Shown here: positions 10,576 to 21,825 of the stretch, one piece after another
Layout of the letters: each line of letters opens with the position of its first letter
Position numbering within the stretch: position 1 is the first letter of the stretch
Assembly: GCA_963921935.1 (NCBI GenBank)
Contig: OY998176.1
Location: 86,406,960-86,470,959, forward strand
DNA from: Galeruca laticollis
Lineage: Eukaryota; Arthropoda; Insecta; Coleoptera; Chrysomelidae
Direction: 5' to 3'
DNA length: 64,000 nucleotides
Position numbers and translations under genes: made by a program
The notes under the pieces: generated by a model
What the model saw: only the letters and a program-made list of their open reading frames with translations
Database searches by the model: none
Told to the model about the DNA's origin: nothing

Positions 10576-11042
10576 TTTTTGTATATAATAAATTAATGTT
10601 TGAGTATTTTCTTACCTTTTCTTCTCATGCATTTATTAACCTCAAAAATATAAGTAGTCTTTCCTCCACAGTAATAGCTCTTCGATAATTTGTATCCTGT
10701 AACTGCATTGATAGTTTCATTAGATCAACAAGCTTTTTAAATGTTTCGTTTTCCTGTGTGTATCAGCATTATCTCGTAAAAACGGATGAATCCCTAGTTT
10801 TCTTCTCCTTTTTCTCCTCCTCCTTCTTGCAATCACAACAGCAATTAACGCAAAATTGTCTTCTTCTGACGACATCTTGATAACTATTTTATTATTTGCC
10901 AACGGAGGTCTGATGATAAAAAAAGTCGCACTGAGCGACTTTGGTATGAAAGTAAATCGTGAAGACGCCAGTTGCGACGTGCTTCCTGCTTTCTGGCAGC
11001 AAGTCGCACGTCGCATGCTACTTTGGTGTGGAAGCCCACTTA

Positions 11043-11400
11043 AACTAACGTATAGCTCAGCTTCTCTATTACGCAAGGATTTCTACAAGGGGACACCTTA
11101 AGCGCACTCTTATTCTCTTTTTATCTCAGACATCAATTCCTTTTTCAAAGAACACGGTTCTAAAAGGGTCACGCTTGACGATGGTGAAAGTATACACATG
11201 CTTTTATATGCCGATGATCTGGTATTGTTTGCCGAATCCCAAATAGAACTAAGACGGCACCTGCAAATTCTTGAATCATATTGTTCTAACAACAAACTCT
11301 AAGTTAATCCGACAAAAACAAAAATATTTATTTTTCGCAAAAACCCAAATATCGGGCACCAACCGGAAATTAATAGCTTATCAAACGATACGATACCTAA
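11043..11400 (+). pseudogene. LINE reverse transcriptase, 3' half, after Harbinger 1
   Basis: Continuation of the frame cut at 8536. It contains YSSASLLRKDFYKGTP, then FISDINSFFKEHGSKRVTLD, the catalytic motif C in LLYADDLVLFAE (YADD at 11207-11218), and an FI(F)RKNP segment. A stop after the GTP of the usual QGD(T)LSPLLF block and another near 11300 show decay. Together with 8085-8536 it gives fingers, palm and part of the thumb of one LINE copy. Confidence 0.8.
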
Positions 11401-11748
11401 GGTGTATCGAAGTAGTTATATTATAATATTAGTAATTTTCAATCGAGTCCAGTCCTGTATAAGGCCATAGGCAGCCATGCCCTCCCCTTAAACTTTCTCC
11501 TTGTGCCCTACTTCCAGTATTTCATATGCGAATCGGGCTCCTCCATATCCACCAACTTATGCATTCAAATTGGATACCGGATTTTCGAGGAATAAATAGT
11601 ATCATCTTGTTTGGTACAAAATGCCAATCAACGTTTTTCTATCATTACTTCGTTTAAATGGATTCTGGATTACTGTATGTGATAACAACGATAAAGAGTA
11701 TTATATATTATGTACAAATATAATCAAAATATCATTAAGTCTTCCATA
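11401..11748. other. no gene seen
   Basis: AT-rich spacer between the LINE fragment and Tigger B. No supportable coding or repeat signal. Confidence 0.4.
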
Positions 11749-12103
11749 GGGTAAATGCGTATAAAAGTGCGCAATGCATGTATTCATATTATATCCCATC
11801 TCTGCAATACCGTAATAATGCCTATTACGGAACAGATCCTAAAGTATAGCACTGGCAACAATGCGTTCTTCTATATTTGGCGCCAATTCTTTCAGAATGA
11901 CATGTGAATTGTTTGCTGCCGGCAGATGTAATTTTCGCTTTTGCTAGTTTTAGTGATTGAGCAGGTTTGTACGACCAGACTTATATCTCAATAGCTGTAT
12001 TCGCATGCTTTATAGTCTATAAAATGTTGACAACATTGAAATTTCCTCAAAATAATGCCTATAAAAACAGAATAATTGAAAATAATCGTGAACGTAACAA
12101 TGC

Positions 12104-12168
12104 ACAAGAGTGCGAAATTAGTTTTGCACAAGAGTGCACAGTGCGTACTCTTGTGCAAAACTTTTCAA
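12104..12168. repeat. subterminal iteron cluster with palindrome (Tigger B)
   Basis: CACAAGAGTGCGAAAT, CACAAGAGTGCACAG and the inverted GTACTCTTGTGCAAAAC stand within 65 bases, so the DNA can form a hairpin. The word matches the terminal repeat core, suggesting extra transposase-binding sites. Confidence 0.65.
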
Positions 12169-12199
12169 GCATTGTATAAGGTAATTCAGATAACCCTTT

Positions 12200-14150
12200 A
12201 AATAAAAATATCTCTATTATTTTTGAAATTAGAAAGAAATATTCCGAACAATAGTTGTTTAAAATCATCTGCTGCTACACACGCTTTTGTTTTAATATAT
12301 TGTTATATTTTCAAACCTTTGAATATAATTTCTCACGTTTGGAGACAATTTGTAATATTTCAATTCTTTAGATATAATTGCCCTACGATATGGAAATAAA
12401 TTATACTATCTTGTCGCAGCGACAATTATTGTGCATACCACTTAAGTACGTATTGAATTTCAAATTTGACAGTAATTGTCAAATTAAATATTCCCGGCGC
12501 CAATAAATATCAATATAAAGATGAATTTATCTACAATTAACTTATTACTCCTATCTCAGGGTGAGATCAAAATTGTTCAAAATTAATTCTTCAAATTTAT
12601 TTGTTTTTTAAGATATTTCCAAATTAAATGTTTCACTATTATCAAACTCTCAAATAACTGTTAATTCAATATAATAAAAGGCCCTTTAATTATTTCATGA
12701 CATTTACTAATTTACTGTCACTAAAAATTTCAACCAAATGTCACTGATTAAATTGAAAATTTTATGAATGTAAAAAGATAAGTTCAATGAGATTGGATAC
12801 TGAATGAATACTACAGGTAGTTAGAATCAAAATTATATATTATACTATCAGATACGCAAAATTAACAAAATTGTTATTCCCAAAAATTATGATAAAAGAA
12901 CAACAGTCGTAACCTCTACAAAAAACTTAAAATTAGAATACAACTATGCTAAAATTTAACCTAATGAATTATTATCAAACGTTCAAATAATAATTTACAC
13001 TTGACGTGTATCAATGTCAAATACCGAAACTTCTGCTCAAAATGGTCTATTCACTTGATGTTGTAAATGATATGTATCAATAAATTTGGTATATTTCAAA
13101 TTTTCTTATATATAGATGCATCTTTTAACTGTATTGAATTTAAGGCCTGATATTTCTCGAGAAATAAATTTAAAACTGGAGAGGACTCACCCAATGGATC
13201 AGGAAATCTCGTACTTATTCTAACGTATTTAGAATACTGCAACTTTCTAAATATATACGATTTAGAAAAACTGGAACCACATACACTTTTACGATACAAT
13301 TATTTTCCGAATTATGTACGCACTGAATTTATTATATGGGTTATTTATCTGATTGTATGATATGCAATTTATGCAATCTACCAAAAAAATTCGAGACAAC
13401 TCTTATTCTGATGTTGTCTCTTCAAAGGATAAAAAACTACTGACTAAATTTTTACAAAATAAATAATTCTCCTTTCTGTTGGTTACCGATTTTTCTTGTT
13501 TTAGAAAAAATTACAAATCTATAATTTTCAATAACCAAGTGAGATTTTGAAATTCTTTTATTACATTTGTAATCTTGCTAGCAGAGACCTCTATATTTTA
13601 CAATTTCAAATATTTTCTCCAAATCCTATTATGTTCTATCTATCATTAGATATATTCTACTCAAATGTCATCGAAATTATGAAATGTCATGTTTGATATT
13701 TCTACTGAATCATTCAAAATTTAGGAATTTACGTAGAGTACAGTGTGTATCGAGAGTATGACAACTAAAATTAAATAAATTTCCTTATGTTTTACTTATT
13801 CTTTAAATTTCAAATAGAGGATGTGTATTAATATACATAGTGTCTTAAACAAGCAAACTGAATGCCAATTTTGTTTTTTAAATGGAACTCACTATTTTTA
13901 TTTCCTTTTTGAATTCTGCATAAAATATTTTTAAATACAACTGCTTCCGACAAATATTAACGAATCAGAGACCATTTTCGAAAAAAGAATCCAAACGGCT
14001 GAACTTAGAGTAAAACTAATTGAACTTTCCGGAATAAATTTTTTATTATCTATAGTCTGACCCCAAGTTCCGGGTAAACAGTTGGTGCCAAACGATAGAT
14101 AATTAATAACTAAGATAGAAATTGCAGTTCTAATAACTTCGTTGTTTTTC
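12200..14150. other. AT-rich non-coding interior of Tigger B
   Basis: About 2 kb of low-GC sequence with no coding frame I can assign. The frames of 67-84 codons here lack recognisable motifs. It could be long 5' noncoding sequence or an old unrecognised insertion. Confidence 0.4.
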
Positions 14151-14170
14151 AGGTACCTATTTTCAACATC

Positions 14171-16289
14171 ATGAGTAGATATCAAGGAAAACCTAACAGA
14201 AAGTTGGTCTTTACGGAAGAAAATCTCACCGAAGTAAAACGTAGAATTGCTGAAGGTGTTGGTAAAAGACGGGTAGGTGCCGATATGGGAATTGGTGAAT
14301 CGACTCTTAGAAAACGCCTTAAATGTGGGAATATTCCCGTATCATTAGGACGATTTTCCAATCTATTCCCCGCCGAAATGGTAAATTGAATTAGCGAAGC
14401 AGTTGCGCAATCTAGACGACCGTTTTTATGTGCTCACAAAAAAGAATTTGCAAATGGCAGCGTACAAATTTGCGGAATCGAACAGCATCCAACACTGTTT
14501 TAACAGGGATAAACAAATTGCTGAAGAATGTTTGATGGGTAGAGTTATGGTCTTTAATAAAGCTCAAGTGAAACGATTTTTCCAAAACTTGAGAAGTTTG
14601 TACGAAAAGAAGCATTATTCTCCAGATTCAATTTTCAATATGGATGAAAGAGATCTCTCAACAGTACCCAACAAATTACCAAAGGTTTTGGCCACCAAAG
14701 GTAAAAAAGCCGTGTGCTCCGGAACGTATATTCCACCCGCGTTAATATTCCCAAGGAAGCGGATGAAGGAGGAACTTTTTATGCAAGCGCCCACTGGAAC
14801 ACTTCAAATGGTTTCCGAATCTGGATTTATAAATTCGGATCTATTCCACCAATGGATAATCCATTTTTAGAGTTATAGTAAGCCAAGTTCTGACCACCCA
14901 GTGCTTTTGATTATGGATAATCATAGATCGCCTCGTCATCAAATACTGCTACATATAGTTTTCCTGGTTTTCTATACCATTCCACAGTTATACTGATCTT
15001 AATTGGGAAAAAGATATCCAAGATATCCGCATAGGGCTAATAAAATCTAAGCTTTAATATTTGTAATATCATATCTTCTTCTTTTTTCCATTACAATATA
15101 TTAAGTCAATCACAAGGTCACTTCTTGGTCTAGCCAAAAATAACTACTAAACATCAGGTAGGCAACAAATGAAATGTAACTTCTGTCATTCTGACGATGA
15201 TATTTAATATCGAAACAATTGTCAAATTTCTTAGAATTTGTATTTTTTCTACTGCGACGATAATAATATCGACCTATTGACGTTACCATCACACGCGAGC
15301 CACAAGTTGCAACCCCTAGACATCGGCTTCTTTGGTCCATTGAAAAAGGTATTCAGGAGAGAATGCGACAACAGATGATAAGCAATCCTGGAAAGATAAT
15401 TACGCAAATGCAAATCTCGGGATTGTTTAATGCTGCCTACGTTAGTGCTGCAAATATTGAAAAGGCTCAAACTTCGTTTCATGCAGGTGGAATTTTTCCA
15501 TACAATCCTGAACAATTTAACGAAACTGATTTTGCTCCTTCGTTAGTATCTGATGTACCCATTAACGTCACTGAAAGACCAACAAACTTCCTTGTGATCC
15601 GGGGTGGATCACAGGATGTAGAAAATGATGAACCCAATATATTAGAACAAATATTTTCATCGCATCAAACATCACCACATCAAATACCACTACATCAAAC
15701 ACCACCGCCTCTAACGTCACTGGCTCAAACACCATCGCCTGAAGCACCATGGTCTCAAAAATCACCGCAGCAAGGATTGCCTTGTCAAACATCCTCTTCT
15801 CGAACGCAGTTGCGAAACATTATATTTATGAACTTGGATATTGAATGCGAAGACGGTGTACTCAAACCGAATAGTTTTCAAGAACCTATAGAGACACAAG
15901 GTTGTTCTAATCAATTCGTTCATATGGACGAAATTTTACCACTGCCAGTTATAAAAGAACAACCATTACGGCGTAAAATTAAGTCTCAGCGGTCTGAGAT
16001 CCATTCAAGCACACCATTTACAAACGAGTTAGAAGAAAGTGTTCGGGTGAAGCAAAGAAATGAGGACTCTAACAAAATAAAAGCAGCAACAAGGAAGCTG
16101 AAAATGCCAGGAAAACAAGTAAAGAAAGGGAAGGAGAAGTAAGCGAAGTGTGACAAAGACGTGAATTGTCCAAGTTGCGGCAAGAATTATAAATACTGAA
16201 TAATGTGCTCTGAGTGCAATAACTAGTTGCGCGAGTCGTGCACTACATACGTGATAGGCACATTTACATGCTCACTGTGTGCTGTGTGA
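14171..16289 (+). pseudogene. pogo/Tigger DDE transposase B (broken), with zinc-finger tail
   Basis: The ATG at 14171 starts MSRYQGKPNRKLVFTEENL and a Psq-type helix-turn-helix (GVGKRRVGADMGIGESTLRK). A frameshift near 14400 leads to KNLQMAAYKFAESNSIQHCF. The catalytic core shows IFNMDERDLSTVPNKLPKVL (first Asp), ALIFPRKRMKEELFMQAP and VLLIMDNHRSPRH (second Asp). About 300 bases of unrelated AT-rich sequence (15000-15285) then separate the core from SHKLQPLDIGFFGPLKKVF (third Asp). Another frameshift near 15360 gives NPGKIITQMQISGLFNAAYV and AGGIFPYNPEQFNETDFAP. Past the stop at 16140 a cysteine cluster (NCPSCGKNY, then MCSECNN, SCTTY, CSLCAV) runs to 16289, broken by two stops. The 15.66-15.8 kb repeats of (H/A)QTP(S/P) are low complexity. 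Confidence 0.85.
15000..15285. other. AT-rich insertion inside the Tigger B transposase
   Basis: The transposase reading stops near 15000 and picks up at the LQPLD block near 15300. Between them is non-coding AT-rich sequence. It includes CGAAACAATTGTCAAATTTC followed by TTAGAAT near 15215-15241, which recurs almost exactly near 39104-39130, so part of it is a dispersed repeat. Confidence 0.5.
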
Positions 16290-16989
16290 ATAAAGTGGAG
16301 CAAATAATTAACATGCCTACCTAATGATTAGGTACACGTTTATTTTTTTTAAGTTCATATTAAAGTTATTTGTTAAGTAATAGAATAACAAATGTTTATT
16401 TGGATATTTTTAAGACAATCATGTTTTTTTGATAATTAAAGGATAAATGTTGCTTTTAAAAATCCTGTCCTGTTTATATTTCATACTTTTTTACCGCTAT
16501 TGTTAGAATTACAATGCATAGTCGTTACGCACTCTTATGCGTGAATATGCTTATTCTTGTGAACATCTGTGTTTAAGAGTGCGCAATGCACTGGCACCGA
16601 AAAATATAAATTTCGTCTCTTATTATTAGAATTTTTCCATTAATCAAGTATAATTACTTTCATCAAACGTCTATACATATGTACGCGTGTGAAAAAGTTT
16701 TTTTCGGAAAAAAATATTAATTTCACAGTCAGTATTGTACTAAGTGCGCACTCTTATACGCATTGACCGTATACGTTTACATTTCTTCTGTTTTTGAACT
16801 CTTGTCATGTCTTTCCTCTCTTGTTCAATGCTTATTTAACTTCCCTCTATTTCTTTTGTAGCTATCCCCCTAATAACTCCACCGTTTCTTCCTGTTTGTA
16901 TTGATATTAATTATTTGAACGTTTTCACTTGTTGCAAGTTCCTCCTTTTAGATTTTCAGCATATTGTTGTTTTAGTCTTCCTATTAGCA

Positions 16990-17560
16990 TTGTTTCCGTC
17001 TCTTGATATTTTAATGTCTCCAAATTCCTACTTCATACTGCTTCATTTTTAGCTCCATCAAGTACTAACAGTAGAGGGCTTAAATATAGTTTTACTCCTT
17101 GTGTGGTTTGAAACATTACTAACATCCCTTGTTTTGTTCTGATCTAATTTACTCTCGGTTGCAACAACCATTTCGTACTTTTAATAGAATCTTGCGCAGC
17201 TCTTCCCTTTTCTAAAACTCTTCATATGTCATATCATCTACTTAATCGAAGGCTTTCTCCTGATCAACAAAACATGTGTACATCATGTTCACCAACTAAT
17301 GTTATGCTGTAACTTATCGAACAACAAAAATTTCTTTGTTTGATCTTCTGTCTTCTCCCTTCTAAACTAATTTCTATTTATTGTTGTTTCGTTTATTTTC
17401 GCGACTTCATTATTTAGCGTAGCAACTATAGACCAATAGTTTCTGCGTGACTAATTTTGATAGGTACTTCATTATCTCTATAGTTATTTGTTCATATCCT
17501 GCTACTTTTTCATTTTATGATTTTCTTATTGCTTCTTTGGTATCATCCATAGTCACCTCA
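16990..17560 (-). pseudogene. decayed RTE-like LINE reverse transcriptase
   Basis: On the minus strand, isolated blocks of an RTE/BovB-type reverse transcriptase can be read. GYEQITIEIMKYLSKL is like the ...AxGxDxIxxExLK... region, YTCFVDQEKAFD is motif A with its aspartate, and QTTQGVKLYLSPLLLVL resembles the RQGCxLSPLLFN block. Stops and frame changes are frequent. The order on the strand is correct, which supports the call despite low identity. It abuts the right end of Tigger B. Confidence 0.5.
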
Positions 17561-17769
17561 TTCTTTTTGATCTATTTTTTTAAGTTTTTCCATGTTGCTA
17601 TCATATATTTTGCTTTGCCTCAATTGCATATCAGTGTCGTCATTTTTCAATATAACTGCGTTGTTATCATTAATATTATTAGTGGTTTCAGTGTACTACC
17701 CTTTCTTATTAATCTCGTGCGAATTTTAAATGGAAAATGTAGCGGTATATAAAACTTCCAGATGACAAC

Positions 17770-18360
17770 TTCTAAAACTAAAAATATAGACTTCCACCAG
17801 ATTCATTCATTTTTAACAATCTAAAACGACACATAAACATTTTTATAACATTCTTAAAGAAGAATTTAACGGCCAAACCATAAAAATTACCTGAAAACCA
17901 GTACACTTCGACAATGAAAAACTCTCCTAAACATAAAAACTATAAAACGATCTTCATCATAACATTTGATTCAAGTTTATAGTATCGTTTCAGAGACGTT
18001 GATCACCTATTTTCGTTTTATGGCTCTATTCCTTGGACATACTTAGAACATTTGCAATAGGGAACTCTTTCAGAAATACTTTTATAGTAACTATAACAAC
18101 CAGAGAAGTGGATATTAAATTGGTTTATAGCTTCTGAAACGACTCGAGGATACTGAGGATACGTGTGGACATCTAGTGGACAGTAGTTAAGCCACTTGTG
18201 TCTACCAATAGTAAAGGAAATGTGAGCAATTTCACTTTAAAAAAAATTCTGATTAGTGACTTAAATGTGCTTTTGATTTAATAAAATGAGATCAGTACTG
18301 GGACATTAAAAACAATATACGAGGGACAATCAAATATTACTCTATCTTTAGTTTCAGCGT
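17770..18360. other. no gene seen
   Basis: AT-rich sequence with no coding motif or repeat that I recognise. Confidence 0.35.
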
Positions 18361-18363
18361 TAT

Positions 18364-18786
18364 CAGTGGCGTAGCCTGGGGCGGAATCATAATTTGCCGC
18401 CCTTTGACTTCATATGTTGAGGTTGGTGAGAAAAAAAGTAATCATATGAATGAACTAAGCGATAAATATTTATTTCAGAACCATGTAATATTGTACATCG
18501 GTGTTCATAACCCATTACACTATAAAAATAACGTCTAGTATAAGTCCAAAATTCAACTCTTCGTGCCTTACTCACAGTGAAATCATTTATAACTTCGTCA
18601 AAGTTAATTTCGTCCATAACACTTTGTTCTATTGACAAAATGGCCAAATCATTCAATCTTATGTAGCTCACGGTAGACCTCAAGTAATTTTTTATTAACT
18701 TCAGCTTTAATAAGCTACGCTCGCATGAAGCAACAGTGTTAATAGCTATAGTTATAAGAATTCGAAGCATAATTGAGGCGCTAAGA
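18364..18786 (-). pseudogene. hAT transposase C-terminus (ZMYM1-like dimerisation domain) with terminal repeat
   Basis: The minus-strand frame from 18786 to about 18540 reads ASIMLRILITIAINTVASCE, then RSLLKLKLIKNYLRST, LNDLAILSIEQSVMDEIN and FTVSKARRVEF. This is the C-terminal hAT dimerisation region, where ...VASCERSFSKLKLIKxYLRSTM... is diagnostic. About 175 bases further, the plus strand begins CAGTGGCGTAGCCTGGGG at 18364, a classic hAT terminal inverted repeat, so the element ends there. The upstream side is cut by the small TIR element at 18787. The rest of the transposase was not found nearby. Confidence 0.75.
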
Positions 18787-18989
18787 ACCAGAACGGACCA
18801 TCCCACGAAATCCTAAATATTGGTCAAAGTCCTGTTTCCGATACTTTATAATATATTTTTCAATGCCACAGTGGACCATCTGAGCTGCAAACATCCTATA
18901 ACAGGTGGCGCCACTAAATAGGATGGTCCAGCCAGTCGATAATGATAAATCGATGCCATACTGAACCATGTGGCTAGGTCCGCTCTGGT
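18787..18989. mobile_element. 203-bp MITE with ~20-bp TIRs
   Basis: The left ACCAGAACGGACCATCCCAC and the reverse complement of the right end, ACCAGAGCGGACCTAGCCAC, match at 16 of 20 positions or better. The interior has further GGACCATC words. It interrupts the hAT coding region. No clear target duplication was seen, so the superfamily is unknown. Confidence 0.55.
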
Positions 18990-19916
18990 ATCTGTGATAG
19001 AGATTGCTTAAAATTCCTTTTAAACTTAGTGATTCTCTTTCTAAAAATCTAACAATTGATATATTTTCAATATCGGCTGTTACAAATGAACACGAAACGA
19101 ATAGGAAAAAACGCTAGTTTTTTGCTAGCCCTAGCCGGCTGACGCTCATTTCACATTTCATACACTCTTCTACCCTGAACCGTCTAACAGTCAACATGTA
19201 GTTCGCCACCATAATTATTTAAAATAGTGTTTTTAATGAGTAAAGGAACCAAGCAAGTAAGACTAGATTTTCTTCATTTGTATTCACTGGCATAAAATTG
19301 ATGGCAATTAAACATTCAACAATATTTTTATATAATTAAATTAATTTCATTCTACATCGTTGCCGGCTCTCTTCCATCAGTGTTACTCGATTTGTGTGTT
19401 TTGTAATAACTTTATACTTATTTATTGATAGATTTGGAGGGAAAATCTTTCAGCAAATTGTTTATTAAGTGAAGTGATTTTAACATCCGGTCACTTCTGG
19501 TTATTGTATACATTTTCCTGTATCCTAGTCAATTGACTAATAAATCGTAATATAAGGTATATTTATATTATGTCTCGCTTTCATTAGTTCCCAATTACTC
19601 CAGTTTGACTTTTAAATCGTCTCTAACAGTCAATTTAGAGTGGTCCTTCGAGAACAAAATACATCTAGCATCGCATCGCCCAAGGATATGTAGGAACGGC
19701 AAAAGATGATGTTGGATTCCTTCTCATACCATCGAACCAGCGCAGAATAAATCGAAGTTTTTTATTCCCTTCCTCTACAGATATTGTTTACTGTTGGTTA
19801 ATCCAGTGAATAAACGAAGCATATTAAAAATTGGTAATTTATTATTTAACTAATTGTAATCTAACTTTTAGAAACAAATTTACATAGTGAGCCCTCAAAA
19901 TTTTAAGACAATGGAA
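18990..19916. other. no gene seen
   Basis: No recognisable coding sequence. It contains GCTAGCCCTAGCCGGCTG near 19120, which has an internal inverted match but no partner that I found. Confidence 0.35.
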
Positions 19917-21825
19917 GTTCCGATGATTACCAGCTGTCAGGGTCCGAAAGTGATTCTAGTAGGTACTACAAAAACAAACAATTAAAAAGAAAAAATGGAC
20001 GAACTTGCGAAAAATAGGTCTAATTCTGAAATTGCTGATACCAATGTTTGCCAAGAATCTTTGTTAGAGGAAAGCGTGAAACAAAAATCAAGAAAGCGAA
20101 TGAGAAACGATAGTGACTGGAAGACAAACGCAAATATTTTCGAGTTAGTGGTAAGAGTTATACCAATGTAAAAGGCCAAATTGTCCAAGCTAAAATGTTT
20201 GCACCTGAAGACCATTGCTACAAATTAGAATGTTATAAGTTGATAAGGCCAGAAGTTCAAATCCAAAATAAATTTTATGAACTTGCCAATTTTCACTTAC
20301 ACATATTTTCACAAATTAAAGTTAAGCCCGTGGCTCCTTATTACGCGACAATTAATGCTACTCCTACCAACAAATCCAAACACATAACGAGAGAATATTA
20401 TTTACCTAATAATCAAAGATGTGATATTAAAATTTGTAAATACTTGTTTAAAAAAAACTCTAATGGTATCAGATGGTAAACTTGATAAACCCTTAAGAAA
20501 AAATCAAAATTAATGATACCGCAGGATCAACAAGGTCGACATACTCCTGCAAACAAAACCCCTGTTGAAAAAATGTATGGTGTTTGTAACTTCATAAGTA
20601 CCTTTTCCACCTATATCTCACATTACTCAAGGCATAAGAAGGAGAGAAATTACCTTGGCCCCAACCTGAATATTCGAATTCTCTACCATAAATATAAGAA
20701 AAAAACAGCTAATCCTGTGTCAGAATTTAAATTTCGTGATGTATTCAACACTAAGTTTAATCTTCATTTCCATCTACCCATTATAGACTCCTGCAAGACC
20801 TGTGACTCCTTACAAAATAAATTAAATATGAAATAGATGAAGGAGAAAAACAAGAACTAAATTTTCAACTAGAACGTCACCAACGCAGAGCCCAACAACT
20901 ACGCGATGCCATGAATTTAGATACCAAAATTTCACATGACGATGTTACAGTTATAGCTTTCGATCTGATGACAACATTGCCTACGCGTGTCATCTCCACC
21001 GGTATAACTTATTATAAATGGGACTTATGGACATACTGTTTTGGGGTCCACAATTTGCAGAGTAATGAAGACACGATGTATGTATGGGATGAATCTTTAG
21101 CATCTAGTGGAGCCCAAGAAATTGGATCATGTATTATTTTAAACATAATGTAAAAACTAAAAAAGTTATAATGTATTCTGACGGTTGCGAAGGTCAGAAT
21201 AGAAACATTAAAATGGCTTTAATTTGCCAATACGTTGTTCAATCACAGAAATTTAAGGTACAAGAAATTTATCATAACTTTTAGGTTAGCGGCCATTCGT
21301 TTCTAGTATGCGAGAGACTTTGGTGTAATAGAAAAAAATAAAAAATTATTTCCAAATATTTATGTTCCTAATGATTGGCTGAATGTGATTACAAATGCAA
21401 ATAAAGAAAAACTTTTTAAAGTTGTTGAAATGAAAAAATAAAACTTTTATTCTACAGTCGATTTAGAAAAGCTAATTACAAACAGAAAAATAAGTTTAGA
21501 TTCAACAAAAGTTGAATGGTTGAAAATATACTGTATAATAATTAAAAAAGTAGATCCATTTCTAGTTTATTTTAAGTATGGGGTAATCAAAATTCAACCT
21601 TTACAAAAAATTTATGTTAAAAAAAGAAACGTTTCAAACGATAGCATCCAGGGACCTCTGCTTTTATTATATCCTACAGGAAATTGTGTGACTGTGGCCA
21701 AAAATAAAGATCTTTTAAAGTTAATTGAGTTTATTCCGCCAATTTTGAACAATATTTTTCATTTTTTAAAGTGTTCGTCACCAACACAGGTTCAAATTCC
21801 CGTAGTGGATAAGAGTGATGCATAG
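19917..21825 (+). pseudogene. DUF7869-type transposon-like protein (broken), copy 1
   Basis: An insect repeat-family protein whose core I recognise as DUF7869-like. The pieces run in order. Near 20020-20130 comes an acidic/basic N-terminus. Then NQRCDIKICKYLFKKNS (20405-20460), TPVEKMYGVCNFISTFSTYI (20555-20620) and TDSCKTCDS-like IIDSCKTCDSLQNKL (20790). Next VTVIAFDLMTTLPTRVISTG (20940-21000) and DLWTYCFGVHNLQS. MYSDGCEGQNRNIKMALICQ (21170-21225) is the family's D..GGQN signature with one Gly changed to Glu. VSGHSFLV, DLEKLITNRKISLDSTKVEW and YPTGNC follow, with a stop at 21825. At least four frameshifts or stops break it. The family probably has an RNase H-like fold, but its transposition mechanism is not known to me. 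Confidence 0.65.

Larger units (their letters stand above)
8660..10875 (-). pseudogene. Harbinger nuclease (HARBI1-like), two exons, broken
   Basis: Exon 1 (10875-10641) starts MSSEEDNFALIAVVIARRRR and, after a frameshift near 10750, continues ...QLQDTNYRRAITVEERLLI. The donor GTTAAT at 10640 is weak. The acceptor before 9562 (TTTTTTAG) rejoins the frame as ...LR-FLAT..., the usual junction block of Harbinger nucleases. Exon 2 (9562-8660) carries ISTISSIIADTTQKLWIALQ. It then has a deletion where the first catalytic block (GSIDGKH-like) should be, and an in-frame stop before ATG 9361. The rest includes GSAYFNYKVYFSLVLVA, FFVGDEAFPL and SVECAFGMLVSKFRIF with the late acidic residues. With the first DDE residue missing this copy should be catalytically dead. 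Confidence 0.8.
8537..11039. mobile_element. Harbinger (PIF/Harbinger) element 1, complete with TIRs and TTA duplication
   Basis: The left tip GTGGGCTTTCACACC (from 8537) is mirrored at the right by the end ACTTTGGTGTGGAAGCCCAC (to 11039). The match extends about 70 bases inward and includes GACTTGCTGCC. TTA flanks both ends (8534-8536 and 11040-11042), the 3-bp target duplication typical of this superfamily. It encodes a minus-strand nuclease in two exons and a plus-strand MADF/BESS protein located inside the nuclease intron. It is inserted within a LINE reverse transcriptase. Confidence 0.9.
11749..16769. mobile_element. Tigger/pogo element B with TIRs and TA duplication
   Basis: Both ends carry the inverted repeat AATGCGTATAARAGTGCGCA (left from about 11754, right ending about 16764), preceded by GGT-like tips. 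TA flanks both tips (11747-11748 and 16770-16771), as expected for the Tc1/mariner/pogo group. Further copies of the AAGAGTGCG(C)A core lie near 12108, 12130, 12145, 16530, 16577 and 16748. The 5-kb length is more than the transposase needs; 12200-14160 is AT-rich with no recognised gene, and 15000-15285 interrupts the coding region. Confidence 0.85.

Noticed and set aside
12059..12268. Short frames on both strands in the Tigger B border
   Set aside because: They arise from the palindromic iterons; no protein motif.
15568..15792. Antisense 74-codon frame with MVFEPVTLEAVVFD-like repeats
   Set aside because: It is the complement of the low-complexity QTP(S/P) stretch of the Tigger B transposase.
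17447..17752. 101-codon hydrophobic plus-strand frame
   Set aside because: T-rich antisense shadow of the decayed RTE reverse transcriptase; no independent signal.
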